A stretch of 64,000 nt of DNA, taken from positions 1 to 64,000 of the forward strand of contig JBJKXC010000025.1 of assembly GCA_045561735.1 (NCBI GenBank). The letters run 5' to 3'. The stretch is from UBA3537 sp045561735 (GTDB lineage: Bacteria; Bacteroidota; Bacteroidia; Flavobacteriales; Flavobacteriaceae). The first letter of the stretch is position 1. The number at the start of each line of letters is the position of its first letter. Both the position numbers and the translations under genes were made by a program. The notes beneath the pieces were generated by a model. It was not told where the DNA came from. It did not search any database and saw nothing but the letters and a program-made list of their open reading frames with translations. This document shows positions 51,914 to 60,276 of the stretch, in pieces.

Positions 51914-53530
51914 ATGAGTGTTATGCGCAAAACAATTCTTTATAGAATAGTTGTTATTTTTTGTGTGTTTCTTTTATTTCAGTGTGCCAACCGTGGAACA
52001 GCCAGTGGAGGAGAGAAAGACATCGAACCTCCAGTTATTATTAGCGAGGTACCTGAAAACTTTTCAACCAATTTTAGTGTTAAAGAAATTAAAATATATT
52101 TTGATGAGTATATCAAGTTAAAAAATATCCAAAAACAGTTGATTGTTTCTCCGCCCATGGACCCTCCAGCAGAGATAACACCCATGGGGTCAGCTAGCAA
52201 ATACATAACCATTAAAATTCATGATACCTTACAACCCAATACGACTTATGCCTTTAATTTTGGAAGCAGTATTGAGGACAATAATGAAGGTAATTTGTTC
52301 CCATTTTACAGGTATGTCTTCTCTACGGGGCCAACCATAGATTCTTTGTCTGTAACCGGAAGTGTTTCTGATGCTTTGGATCGCGAGACACCAGATTTTG
52401 TTTCCGTGCTTTTGCATCAAGTAGATTCTACTTACAACGATTCTATAATTTTCAAACAAAAGCCCAAGTATATTGGTGTCTCAGACAGTTTATCAAAATT
52501 CTCAATTCAGAATTTAAAAGCTGGAGAATATATTTTGACGGCCTTAAAAGAAGAGAATATAAATTATACCTACCAACCAAAAAAAGATAAGTTTGCTTAC
52601 CGTAGTGCATTTATCAAAGTTCCGTCAGACTCATCATATGTTTTGAAGCTCTTTGAGCAAGCCCCAGACTTTAAGTTTGTTAGAGCAAGACAATTGGCTC
52701 AGGGTCGTATTGGTTTTGGTTACGAGGGTAATCCATTGCCAATGCGAATAAAAAGTATTTCACCACTGGCTGACTCAATAGTTTTTATAACCTCTAAGGA
52801 GCCTGAAAAAGACACTCTCAACTATTGGATACGTCCAAGAAAGTTAGATGTCGATTCTTTGTTATTCGAAGTTGAGTACTACGCACAAAAGGATACTGTA
52901 AGTGTTAGATATAAATCTTTAAAAAAAGATTCTTTAAGCTTTAAAGCTGTTTCTTCAACTTTAAAATTAAACACTACTTTCAAGTTAAATTCTAGCATTC
53001 CAATTGCTAATTTTGACTCTTCCAAAACTATTATCATAGACAAGGATTCCTTATTTATTGATAGTGAATTAGCAATAGATCCCTTAAAAAACACTCAGGC
53101 CAATTTAAAGTTTAATTTAAGTGAGGGAAACCGTTACAAAATCACATTTTTACCAGGGGCGTTTACCGATTTTTACGGTGCTAAAAATGATACTTTAAAT
53201 TTCAATGCCTCAACTAAATTAATTTCTTCTTACGGGAATTTGAGACTTGTTTTAAAAAATGCAATATATCCTGTTGTTATTCAGATTGTTTCTAGCTCTG
53301 GAGATGTAAAAGCAGAGCAATTTATTAAAGAACCACAACCCATAGATTTTATTCATTTAGATCCTGGCAAATATTTTTTGAGAGCAGTTTTTGATACCAA
53401 TAAAAATGGCCGTTATGACGCGGGAAATTTTCTTCTAAAAATACAACCAGAAAGAGTGAGTTATGCCAAAGAGGTTTTGGAAGTTCGTGCGGGTTGGGAT
53501 GCTATTGAAGAATTTGTATTAGAAGATTAG
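51914..53530 (+). CDS. Ig-like domain (Big_5-type) lipoprotein
   Basis: This lipoprotein has 538 residues, or 535 if the second ATG at 51923 is used. The lipobox is FLLFQC. Residues about 35-145 form a bacterial Ig-like domain (PPVIISEVPENFSTNFSVKE, IKIYFDEYIKLKNIQKQLIV, PNTTYAFNFGSSIEDNNEGN). A carboxypeptidase-regulatory-like unit follows (LKAGEYILTALKEENINYTY), and beta-rich repeats run to the end (HLDPGKYFLRAVFDTNKNGR). Proteins of this build are common in the Bacteroidota, without an assigned role. Its 3' end overlaps the convergent sdhB by 4 bases. Confidence 0.85.
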   Translation: MSVMRKTILYRIVVIFCVFLLFQCANRGTASGGEKDIEPPVIISEVPENFSTNFSVKEIKIYFDEYIKLKNIQKQLIVSPPMDPPAEITPMGSASKYITIKIHDTLQPNTTYAFNFGSSIEDNNEGNLFPFYRYVFSTGPTIDSLSVTGSVSDALDRETPDFVSVLLHQVDSTYNDSIIFKQKPKYIGVSDSLSKFSIQNLKAGEYILTALKEENINYTYQPKKDKFAYRSAFIKVPSDSSYVLKLFEQAPDFKFVRARQLAQGRIGFGYEGNPLPMRIKSISPLADSIVFITSKEPEKDTLNYWIRPRKLDVDSLLFEVEYYAQKDTVSVRYKSLKKDSLSFKAVSSTLKLNTTFKLNSSIPIANFDSSKTIIIDKDSLFIDSELAIDPLKNTQANLKFNLSEGNRYKITFLPGAFTDFYGAKNDTLNFNASTKLISSYGNLRLVLKNAIYPVVIQIVSSSGDVKAEQFIKEPQPIDFIHLDPGKYFLRAVFDTNKNGRYDAGNFLLKIQPERVSYAKEVLEVRAGWDAIEEFVLED

Positions 53531-54273
53531 CCTTTAAGGCTAGATTTAATCAATTCACGATTCATTCTCGCAATATTCTCCAAAGATATGCCTTTGGGAC
53601 ACTCTACTTCGCAAGCTCCTGTATTAGTGCAATTTCCGAAGCCTTCTAAGTCCATTTGACCCACCATATTTTGAACCCGTTCAGGTGCTTCAACCTGGCC
53701 CTGAGGAAGCAAGGCATATTGAGAGACTTTTGCGCCCACAAATAACATGGCTGATGAGTTTTTGCATGTCGCAACGCAGGCGCCACAACCAATACAAGTG
53801 GCTGCGTCCATGGCTTCATCTGCCGCGTGTTTAGAAACCGGAATCGCATTCCCGTCTTGTGTATTTCCTGAAGTATTTATTGAAATAAAACCACCAGCGT
53901 GTTGTATGCGGTCAAACGCAGAACGATCGACCACCAAATCCTTGATAACTGGAAATGCTTTGGCCCTAAAAGGTTCAATAAAAATAGTATCCCCATCTTT
54001 AAATTTACGCATGTGCAATTGACACGTTGTTACACGACGGTCGGGGCCATGGGCCTCCCCATTGATGTACAAGGAACAAGACCCACAAATACCTTCACGG
54101 CAATCGTGATCAAACGCTACAGGCTCTTCCCCTAATTCAATAAGTTGAATATTTAATACGTCTAGCATTTCTAAAAAGGACATGTCTGGAGAAATACCGC
54201 TTATAGGGTATTTAACGATCTTTCCTTTTTGGCGGGCATTTTTTTGACGCCATATTTTTAATGTCAAATTCAT
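53527..54273 (-). CDS. sdhB: Succinate dehydrogenase / fumarate reductase iron-sulfur subunit
   Basis: This 248-residue subunit carries the 2Fe-2S (CREGICGSCSLYINGEAHGP), 4Fe-4S (CIGCGACVATCKN) and 3Fe-4S (CTNTGACEVECPKGI) centres that pass electrons from SdhA to the cytochrome subunit. It is the last gene of the sdhCAB operon and lies 8 bases after sdhA. Confidence 0.97.
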   Translation of the reverse strand: MNLTLKIWRQKNARQKGKIVKYPISGISPDMSFLEMLDVLNIQLIELGEEPVAFDHDCREGICGSCSLYINGEAHGPDRRVTTCQLHMRKFKDGDTIFIEPFRAKAFPVIKDLVVDRSAFDRIQHAGGFISINTSGNTQDGNAIPVSKHAADEAMDAATCIGCGACVATCKNSSAMLFVGAKVSQYALLPQGQVEAPERVQNMVGQMDLEGFGNCTNTGACEVECPKGISLENIARMNRELIKSSLKG

Positions 54274-54281
54274 AACAATAC

Positions 54282-56597
54282 TTATTTGTAGGACCGTTCT
54301 TTTACTTCAATATTTTCGTAGTTCAATGCTTCCTTGTGTAACTTGGCATCTTTAGGAGCGCCTTTGTATTCCCATGCCGATACAAATTGAAATTCTTTTC
54401 GTCTTTTTGCTTCCCCTTCTTTTGTTTGGTGCTCTTCTCTAAAGTGGCCGCCAGCAGATTCTTCTCGAGCCAGTGCGTCTTTGGCAAACAATTCACCAAG
54501 CTCTAAAAAGTCGGCAACACGTCCTGCTTTAGCTAATTCCTCATTAAATTCATCTGAACTTCCAGGAACACGAACCTCCTTGTAAAAGGATTCTCTTAAT
54601 GCTGATATTTCTTCAATGGCTTTTTTTAAATTTTTTTCATTTCGCGCCATACCACATTTATTCCACATGATTTTACCAAGTTTTTTATGGAAATAATCTA
54701 CAGTTTTGGTTCCTTTGTTATTAATAAAGGCTTTGATTTGTTGGCGGACATTTGCTTCGGCTTCTTCAAACTCAATAGTATCTGTAGGAATTGGACCAGT
54801 TCGGATATCGTTAGCGAGATAATCTCCAATGGTATAAGGTAAAACGAAATAGCCATCTGCAAGACCTTGCATCAAAGCAGAGGCTCCTAAACGATTTGCA
54901 CCGTGGTCTGAGAAATTAGCTTCCCCAATGGCATACAAGCCAGGGACTGTTGTTTGTAAATTATAATCAACCCAAATACCTCCCATAGTGTAATGAACTG
55001 CCGGGTAAATCATCATGGGTGTTTCGTAGGGGTTTTCATCAACAATTTTTTCATACATCTGAAATAAATTACCGTATTTCCCTTTAACAACTTCTTTTCC
55101 TAAGGATTTTACAAGGCTTTCATCCTTTTCATCAAGGCCTTTGATGTAAACTTGTTCTTTTCCATAACGAACAATTGCAGCAGCGAAATCAAGATATACA
55201 GCTTCTCCAGTAGCGTTGACCCCAAATCCAGCATCACAACGTTCTTTAGCGGCTCTGGACGCCACGTCTCTGGGGACTAGGTTTCCAAAGGCGGGGTAAC
55301 GCCTTTCCAAGAAATAGTCCCGATCCTCTTCAGCAATTGCAGTTGGCTTTAGGGTTTTATTTTGAATTGCTTTAGCATCTTCTAATTTTTTTGGCACCCA
55401 AATACGCCCATCATTTCTTAGGGATTCAGACATGAGGGTCAATTTGGATTGGTGATCTCCCGAAACTGGTATACAAGTGGGATGAATTTGTGTGTAACAT
55501 GGATTTGCAAAGAAAGCACCTCTTTTATGTGCTTTCCAAGCAGCAGTTACATTACTGCCCATTGCATTTGTGGAAAGATAAAATACGTTTCCGTATCCTC
55601 CTGTTCCCAAAACCACAGCATGTGCAGAATGGCGTTCAATCTCTCCAGTTATTAAATTCCGAGTGATAATGCCGCGGGCCTTTCCATCAACAACGACAAC
55701 ATCCAACATTTCGTGACGGTTGTACATTTTAATCTTACCACGTCCAATTTGTCGGTTCATCGCCGAATAAGCGCCCAATAATAACTGTTGTCCGGTTTGT
55801 CCTTTGGCATAAAAAGTACGTGACACTAAAACTCCTCCAAAAGATCGATTGTCTAACAAGCCTCCGTAATCTCTCGCAAAAGGAACACCTTGAGCAACAC
55901 ATTGGTCAATAATATTAGTGGAAACTTCAGCCAGTCTATAAACATTGGCTTCACGTGAACGATAATCTCCGCCTTTTACTGTGTCATAGAAAAGCCTATA
56001 GGTGGAGTCGCCATCTCCTTGGTAATTTTTAGCCGCATTGATACCACCTTGTGCTGCAATGGAATGTGCGCGTCTTGGGGAATCCTGAAAGCAAAAAGCT
56101 TTCACATTGTATCCGAGCTCTGCGAGAGTCGCAGCGGCAGATCCGCCTGCCAGACCTGTTCCAACAACAATAATATCAATTAGTCTTTTGTTGGCAGGAT
56201 TGACAAGTTTGATTTTATTTTTATGGTTGGTCCATTTTAGGGCGATGGGCCCCTGAGGAATTCCACTTTTTAAGTTGACAGAAAACGATTTAGGTTGTAC
56301 TTTTTTTAAAATTTCGTCAATATTAAAATTTTTAACTTTGGCTGCAAGTATCTTGTTTTTTCTTTTGTGATTTGGGTCGGTTTCTTTGATGGGCTTTCTA
56401 GCAATGGATTTATGCCAGTTTGAATCCCAATCTTGTAACTTACATTTAACCCCTGTACTTTTTTTAATAATCTTGGCTTTGTTTGTTTTTGTGCATTTGT
56501 AGTAAAATCTAATGCAAACCATAAGCTCGTCGCTGGATAAATAGCTATTTTTCGGCTTTCTATAATTTAATGAATATGTTATTTTTTTTGTCTTCAT
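54282..56597 (-). CDS. sdhA: Succinate dehydrogenase flavoprotein subunit with integrase-like N-terminal extension
   Basis: This protein has 771 residues, against roughly 665-670 for Flavobacteriia SdhA. From about residue 111 (SGIPQGPIALKWTNHKNKI) it is a normal type B flavoprotein: FAD site IDIIVVGTGLAGGSAAATLA, the FAD-linking His in RRAHSIAAQGGINAAKN, and the active-site region NPCYTQIHPTCIPVSGDHQS. Residues 1 to about 106 do not belong to SdhA. They resemble the N-terminal arm DNA-binding domain of Bacteroidota tyrosine recombinases (SSDELMVCIRFYYKC, KKSTGVKCKLQDWDSNWHKS, DPNHKRKNKILAAKV). No ATG, GTG or TTG lies at the expected native start, where the codons read GTC AAC TTA. The only ATGs upstream of the core are codons 1 and 26, so the fusion appears to be the expressed form. 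Confidence 0.93.
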   Translation of the reverse strand: MKTKKITYSLNYRKPKNSYLSSDELMVCIRFYYKCTKTNKAKIIKKSTGVKCKLQDWDSNWHKSIARKPIKETDPNHKRKNKILAAKVKNFNIDEILKKVQPKSFSVNLKSGIPQGPIALKWTNHKNKIKLVNPANKRLIDIIVVGTGLAGGSAAATLAELGYNVKAFCFQDSPRRAHSIAAQGGINAAKNYQGDGDSTYRLFYDTVKGGDYRSREANVYRLAEVSTNIIDQCVAQGVPFARDYGGLLDNRSFGGVLVSRTFYAKGQTGQQLLLGAYSAMNRQIGRGKIKMYNRHEMLDVVVVDGKARGIITRNLITGEIERHSAHAVVLGTGGYGNVFYLSTNAMGSNVTAAWKAHKRGAFFANPCYTQIHPTCIPVSGDHQSKLTLMSESLRNDGRIWVPKKLEDAKAIQNKTLKPTAIAEEDRDYFLERRYPAFGNLVPRDVASRAAKERCDAGFGVNATGEAVYLDFAAAIVRYGKEQVYIKGLDEKDESLVKSLGKEVVKGKYGNLFQMYEKIVDENPYETPMMIYPAVHYTMGGIWVDYNLQTTVPGLYAIGEANFSDHGANRLGASALMQGLADGYFVLPYTIGDYLANDIRTGPIPTDTIEFEEAEANVRQQIKAFINNKGTKTVDYFHKKLGKIMWNKCGMARNEKNLKKAIEEISALRESFYKEVRVPGSSDEFNEELAKAGRVADFLELGELFAKDALAREESAGGHFREEHQTKEGEAKRRKEFQFVSAWEYKGAPKDAKLHKEALNYENIEVKERSYK
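56280..56597 (-). mobile_element. Putative integrase fossil fused to sdhA
   Basis: Codons 1-106 of sdhA match the pattern of the arm-binding domain that opens Bacteroidota tyrosine recombinases: a beta-hairpin (ITYSLNYRKPKN..., MVCIRFYYKC), then STGVKCKLQDWDSNWHKS, then a helix with N-rich linker. The SAM-like and catalytic domains of an integrase are absent. I infer that an element once inserted between sdhC and sdhA and was later deleted, leaving the integrase 5' end joined to sdhA in frame. Identification is by remembered family pattern only. Confidence 0.65.
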
Positions 56598-56641
56598 TTA
56601 TATTACAGTAAAATTAATGATTTATTAAAAATAAACAAAAA

Positions 56642-56665
56642 TTTGTAACACATTTTGTAACACAT
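56642..56665. repeat. Tandem 12-bp direct repeat between sdhC and sdhA
   Basis: TTTGTAACACAT occurs twice head-to-tail, at 56642-56653 and 56654-56665, 6 bases beyond the sdhC stop and about 45 bases upstream of the fused sdhA ATG. Direct repeats before an integrase gene are typical of arm-type binding or attachment regions, so this may be part of the same insertion remnant. Confidence 0.6.
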
Positions 56666-56671
56666 ACATTA

Positions 56672-57349
56672 CTAGTGGGCTATGTGATGAAAAATGGCTA
56701 CAAAAATAAAGCCTAAAGGGATTGATAGTGCATATATTTTGCCAAAACTCTTTAGACCTTTGGTGTATTTATTATTTGCCCCAACCGATTGAAATGCAGA
56801 ACTAAATCCGTGTAGTAAGTGCAGTGATAAAAACACAAAACCTACGCAATACAAGACCACACGCCAGAGCGGTATGAATTTATGTTGTAATTCTTCAAAG
56901 TATCTAAAACCACTACCATCACTTAGAAGTCCCGAAGTGTCTCCAATTATGTATTTTGTTTTGATTTCTGGAATCCAAAAATCAATAAAGTGGATGACTA
57001 AAAATATTAAAATAAAACCTCCACTGTAAATCATATTTCTACTCATCCATGTTGAATTTGCGCTGCCCTTATTCATAGCATAGGACACTGTTCTAGAGGC
57101 CCTGTTTTTATATTCTAGCACAAACCCCATTAAGAAATGGAACACCACTCCAAAAATTAATACAGGTTGTAGTACAAATTGCACCAATGGATTTGTGCCC
57201 ATGAAGTGTGAAACTACATTAAATAATTCTGGATCAAAAACCGATAAAATATTAATGGCAAAATGTTGAAGAATGAAAACCATCAGGAAAAATGCAGACA
57301 AAGCCATGGCAATTTTTCTAGCGATCGAAGACCTCAAAAACTGAATCAT
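56672..57349 (-). CDS. sdhC: Succinate dehydrogenase cytochrome b subunit (type B)
   Basis: This 225-residue, five-helix di-heme membrane anchor transfers electrons from SdhAB to menaquinone. It starts MIQFLRSSIARKIAMALSAF. Histidines suited to heme ligation lie in FILQHFAINIL, FGVVFHFLMGFVLEY, LVIHFIDFW and LHLLHGFSSAFQS. It is the first gene of the operon and is normally followed closely by sdhA; here 74 bases intervene. Confidence 0.95.
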   Translation of the reverse strand: MIQFLRSSIARKIAMALSAFFLMVFILQHFAINILSVFDPELFNVVSHFMGTNPLVQFVLQPVLIFGVVFHFLMGFVLEYKNRASRTVSYAMNKGSANSTWMSRNMIYSGGFILIFLVIHFIDFWIPEIKTKYIIGDTSGLLSDGSGFRYFEELQHKFIPLWRVVLYCVGFVFLSLHLLHGFSSAFQSVGANNKYTKGLKSFGKIYALSIPLGFIFVAIFHHIAH

Positions 57350-57373
57350 AATAAAAATTATATTTTATCTAGA

Positions 57374-57404
57374 CAAAGGTACTTCACACTGCGCTTTTAG
57401 GCAA
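57374..57404 (-). promoter_or_regulatory. Promoter of the sdhCAB operon
   Basis: On the minus strand TTG at 57404-57402 and TACCTTTG at 57381-57374 are separated by 20 bases, an exact consensus match. The predicted start is near 57367, about 18 bases before the sdhC ATG. Confidence 0.65.
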
Positions 57405-57505
57405 TAGGTTTAACTATAAATTTTTATTATTTAGAACTTATACAAATAGAAACATTCGTTTTTTTAATTTGCATATAATTTTTTTAGCATCTAATTGAAA
57501 ATATT

Positions 57506-57513
57506 TACATTTG
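57506..57513 (+). promoter_or_regulatory. -7 element upstream of aminopeptidase P
   Basis: TACATTTG matches TAnnTTTG and lies 14 bases before the ATG at 57528. No TTG occurs at the usual upstream distance (the nearest is 8 bases away), so the full promoter is not certain. Confidence 0.4.
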
Positions 57514-57527
57514 GAAAAACCTAAAAT

Positions 57528-58820
57528 ATGAAGTACCATTCCATAGATTCCGGATTGTTTGTTAAAAACAGAATTAAGTTTGCGGCTCAAATGAAATCAT
57601 CTGCCTTGGCTGTTTTCAATTCTAATGACGTTTTTACAACGGGCGCTGATAGTACTTTGCCTTTTCACCAGCATCGCAACATTTTTTACTTAACCGGTGT
57701 CGATCAGGAAGAAAGTATACTGATACTTTTTCCAGACTCTAAAAATTCAATTCACAGGGAAATTTTATTTTTGAAGGAAACCAATGAACATATTGCCATT
57801 TGGGAGGGGTCCAAGCTAAGTAAAAAACAAGCAACTGAGGTTTCTGGCGTTCAAACTGTTTATTGGTTGAGTGACTTTGATTCCATTTTCGATATACTCA
57901 TGAAAGAAGCTGAAATAGTTTACTTTAATAATAACAACCACTATCGCAAAGCTGTGGAAATAGAAACGCGTGAGGATCGTTTCATAAAACGTGTAAAATC
58001 TAATTACCCTAAACACAGAATTGAAAATAATTTTTCCATTATGGAATCGCTTCGCGGTGTCAAAGAACCAGAAGAGATTGAACTGATTCGAAAAGCTTGC
58101 AATATTACCGAAAAAGGTTTTCGACGTGTTCTGGGTTTTGTTGAGCCTGGTGTCATGGAATATGAAATCGAGGCAGAATATGTCCATGAGTTTTTAAAAA
58201 ATCGATCCAAAGGATTTGCTTACACGCCCATTATTGGATCTGGCTATAATGCTTGTATTTTACATTATATTGAAAACAATCAGCGCTGTTATGACGGTGA
58301 TATGTTGTTGATGGATGTGGGTGCGGAGTATGCAAATTATTCCAGTGATATGACGCGGACCATCCCAGTCAATGGCCGTTTTACAGCGCGTCAAAAAGCG
58401 GTTTATCAAGCTGTTTTAAATGTTAAAAATGAAGCGACTCAAATGCTTGTTTCAGGGACACTTTGGGAAGCGTATCACAAGGAAGTCGGCAAAATAATGA
58501 CTTCGGAACTATTAGGCCTTGGATTGCTTGACAAAGCGGCGGTTCAAAACCAAGATCCAAAAAAGCCTGCATATAAAAAATATTTTATGCACGGGACTTC
58601 ACACCATATGGGCTTGGACACCCATGACTATGGTGCACTGAAGGCACCTATGGTTGAAAATATGGTTTTTACAGTAGAGCCTGGTATTTATATTGCTGAA
58701 GAAAAAATGGGCATTCGCTTGGAGGACGATGTGGTTATTCAAAGTTCTGGTGAGCCAATAAATCTTATGAAAGACATCCCCATAGAAATTGATGCCATTG
58801 AATCTTTGATGAATGCTTGA
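57528..58820 (+). CDS. pepP: Xaa-Pro aminopeptidase (aminopeptidase P, M24B)
   Basis: This 430-residue dimetal peptidase removes N-terminal residues preceding proline. An aminopeptidase P N-terminal domain (about 1-150, FTTGADSTLPFHQHRNIFYL) precedes the pita-bread catalytic domain. Metal ligands are in LLMDVGAEYANYSSDMTRTI (two Asp), MHGTSHHMGLDTHDYG (His), VFTVEPGIYIAEE (Glu) and GIRLEDDVVI (Glu). No signal peptide is seen, so it is cytoplasmic. Confidence 0.95.
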   Translation: MKYHSIDSGLFVKNRIKFAAQMKSSALAVFNSNDVFTTGADSTLPFHQHRNIFYLTGVDQEESILILFPDSKNSIHREILFLKETNEHIAIWEGSKLSKKQATEVSGVQTVYWLSDFDSIFDILMKEAEIVYFNNNNHYRKAVEIETREDRFIKRVKSNYPKHRIENNFSIMESLRGVKEPEEIELIRKACNITEKGFRRVLGFVEPGVMEYEIEAEYVHEFLKNRSKGFAYTPIIGSGYNACILHYIENNQRCYDGDMLLMDVGAEYANYSSDMTRTIPVNGRFTARQKAVYQAVLNVKNEATQMLVSGTLWEAYHKEVGKIMTSELLGLGLLDKAAVQNQDPKKPAYKKYFMHGTSHHMGLDTHDYGALKAPMVENMVFTVEPGIYIAEEKMGIRLEDDVVIQSSGEPINLMKDIPIEIDAIESLMNA

Positions 58821-58821
58821 C

Positions 58822-58841
58822 GCTTGGTTCAGAAACCAAGC
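58822..58841. terminator. Hairpin between convergent pepP and metal-binding gene
   Basis: GCTTGGTT (58822-58829) pairs perfectly with AACCAAGC (58834-58841) around CAGA. There is no T-run on either side, so it is a weak intrinsic terminator candidate. Its position directly after the pepP stop still suggests a 3'-end role. Confidence 0.5.
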
Positions 58842-58858
58842 ATAAATTGTAGAATTCT

Positions 58859-59215
58859 TTAGTTCTTAGAGCTTTCTAAAATCATTTTGAAATCTTCAAC
58901 AGAGTAGCTTGACGTTTGACTTAATGAAGTGACTGTCGAGATCAAAAGGGGTTCATCAATTTTATTCGCATCAAATTTAACCGTCGCCATTTCTTCTTTG
59001 AAGTTTATGCTTGCCTTGGATATTCCATCTAAGCTGGATAATTTATTTTCAATGGCTCTTGCACAACCCATTTCGCAACTCATTCCTTTGATAGTGAAAC
59101 TCGCGGTAGCATAACTTAGTTTATTAGCTTGCTTAGTATCATTTTGGCTTTGAGAATCGACTAAATCAACGGGAATAATTTCGGCTTCTTTGTTTTGTTT
59201 ACAATTCAGTATCAA
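58859..59215 (-). CDS. Heavy-metal-associated (HMA) domain protein, probable lipoprotein with unclear start
   Basis: This protein is 118 residues long from the TTG at 59215. The HMA domain (about 40-110) has FTIKGMSCEMGCARAIENKL, where CxxxC replaces the usual CxxC metal site. The frame remains open upstream to a stop near 59280. Codons from 59263 would encode IIKVPKLIIPIVSILILILN before the Cys, an obvious lipoprotein signal peptide, but no ATG, GTG or TTG precedes it. Translation may use ATT/ATC at 59263-59258, or the original ATG has been lost. Related proteins in this family carry a lipobox. Copper binding is inferred. Confidence 0.7.
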   Translation of the reverse strand: MILNCKQNKEAEIIPVDLVDSQSQNDTKQANKLSYATASFTIKGMSCEMGCARAIENKLSSLDGISKASINFKEEMATVKFDANKIDEPLLISTVTSLSQTSSYSVEDFKMILESSKN

Positions 59216-59341
59216 AATTAAGATAGAGACAATTGGGATTATAAGTTTGGGTACTTTGATAATTTTAAATTTAGTATTAAATCAAATTTAATATTTTTTT
59301 GGCACACTTTGTAATTATTTACCTCAATTTTGTGATCTCAA

Positions 59342-60241
59342 ATGGCTATCATGTCCAATACTGTTAAAAAATGGTTATTCCTTTTGCTACTTTCCTTTAT
59401 TTGGGGCAGCTCTTTTATTTTGATTAAAAAGGGGTTGTTGGGTCTCACGCCTTTACAATTGGGGAGTTTTCGGCTTGTGCTTTCGGCGCTTATTGTTTTT
59501 GCATTCGGATATAAATCTTTGAATGGATTGAAGAAACCCCAATGGAAGTGGCTAGTCCTTTCAGGCTTTTTGGGTAGTTTTTTCCCTTCCTTTTTATTTG
59601 CTTACGCAGAAACTGAGGTTGACAGTACCATCACATCTATTTTGAATTCTTTGGTGCCTTTAAACACCGTTGTCTTGGGTTTTATGATATTTAAAATTAA
59701 ATCAAATCGGTTTCAGGTTATAGGGGTTGTCATTGGATTTATTGGAGCGGTTCTTTTGATTTTGGAGGGTGCAGCCTTGAACCCCACTCATAATTATAGA
59801 TACTCAGGTCTTATTATTTTGGCTACATTGATGTATGCAGCCAATGTAAACATAATAAAGCGTTATCTCAATGACGTACGCCCGTTAGCTATTGCAATGG
59901 CTAACTTTGTGGCTATTTTTACTCCTGCTCTTGGGGTACTAATTTTTTCCGGAGGTTTAAATCATGGAACCTTGACTGCTGAAGCTTTTTTACCTGCACT
60001 GGGCTGTGTTTTTCTTTTATCACTTTTTGGCACTGCGCTAGCCAAAATAATTTTTAATACTTTGATTCAAATTTCCAATCCTGTTTTTGCCTCATCGGTA
60101 ACTTATTTAATGCCTTTGGTAGCCCTTTTTTGGGGGGTAATCGACGCTGAAATCTTTAATGCTTACCAAGGGATAGCCGCCCTCATCATTATGAGTGGCA
60201 TTTATTTGGCGAATAAAAAATCAAAAAAAAAAGACCGCTAA
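59342..60241 (+). CDS. EamA/DMT-family transporter
   Basis: This 299-residue inner-membrane protein has ten predicted helices in two EamA repeats. The first repeat is SFIWGSSFILIKKGLLGLTP onward; the second starts near YSGLIILATLMYAANVNIIK and ends with ASSVTYLMPLVALFWGVIDA. It is probably a metabolite exporter; the substrate is not predictable. A second ATG at 59351 could be the start. A terminator overlaps its stop codon. Confidence 0.9.
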   Translation: MAIMSNTVKKWLFLLLLSFIWGSSFILIKKGLLGLTPLQLGSFRLVLSALIVFAFGYKSLNGLKKPQWKWLVLSGFLGSFFPSFLFAYAETEVDSTITSILNSLVPLNTVVLGFMIFKIKSNRFQVIGVVIGFIGAVLLILEGAALNPTHNYRYSGLIILATLMYAANVNIIKRYLNDVRPLAIAMANFVAIFTPALGVLIFSGGLNHGTLTAEAFLPALGCVFLLSLFGTALAKIIFNTLIQISNPVFASSVTYLMPLVALFWGVIDAEIFNAYQGIAALIIMSGIYLANKKSKKKDR

Positions 60242-60252
60242 AGAACGGTCTT
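60231..60252. terminator. Bidirectional terminator after the EamA transporter
   Basis: AAGACCG (60231-60237) pairs with CGGTCTT (60246-60252), flanked by an A-run on the left and Ts on the right. The TAA stop of the transporter (60239-60241) lies in the loop. It can also terminate the convergent M16 operon. Confidence 0.85.
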
Positions 60253-60276
60253 TTTTAAAATTATTTACACTGAGTA

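Noticed and set aside
51811..51945. Short frame encoding a signal-peptide-like sequence (NIFLIIILSFPNAKAQC) upstream of the Ig-like lipoprotein
   Set aside because: It overlaps the start of the real lipoprotein gene in another frame, the sequence after the leader looks like translated AT-rich noise, and there is no sign of a conserved peptide.
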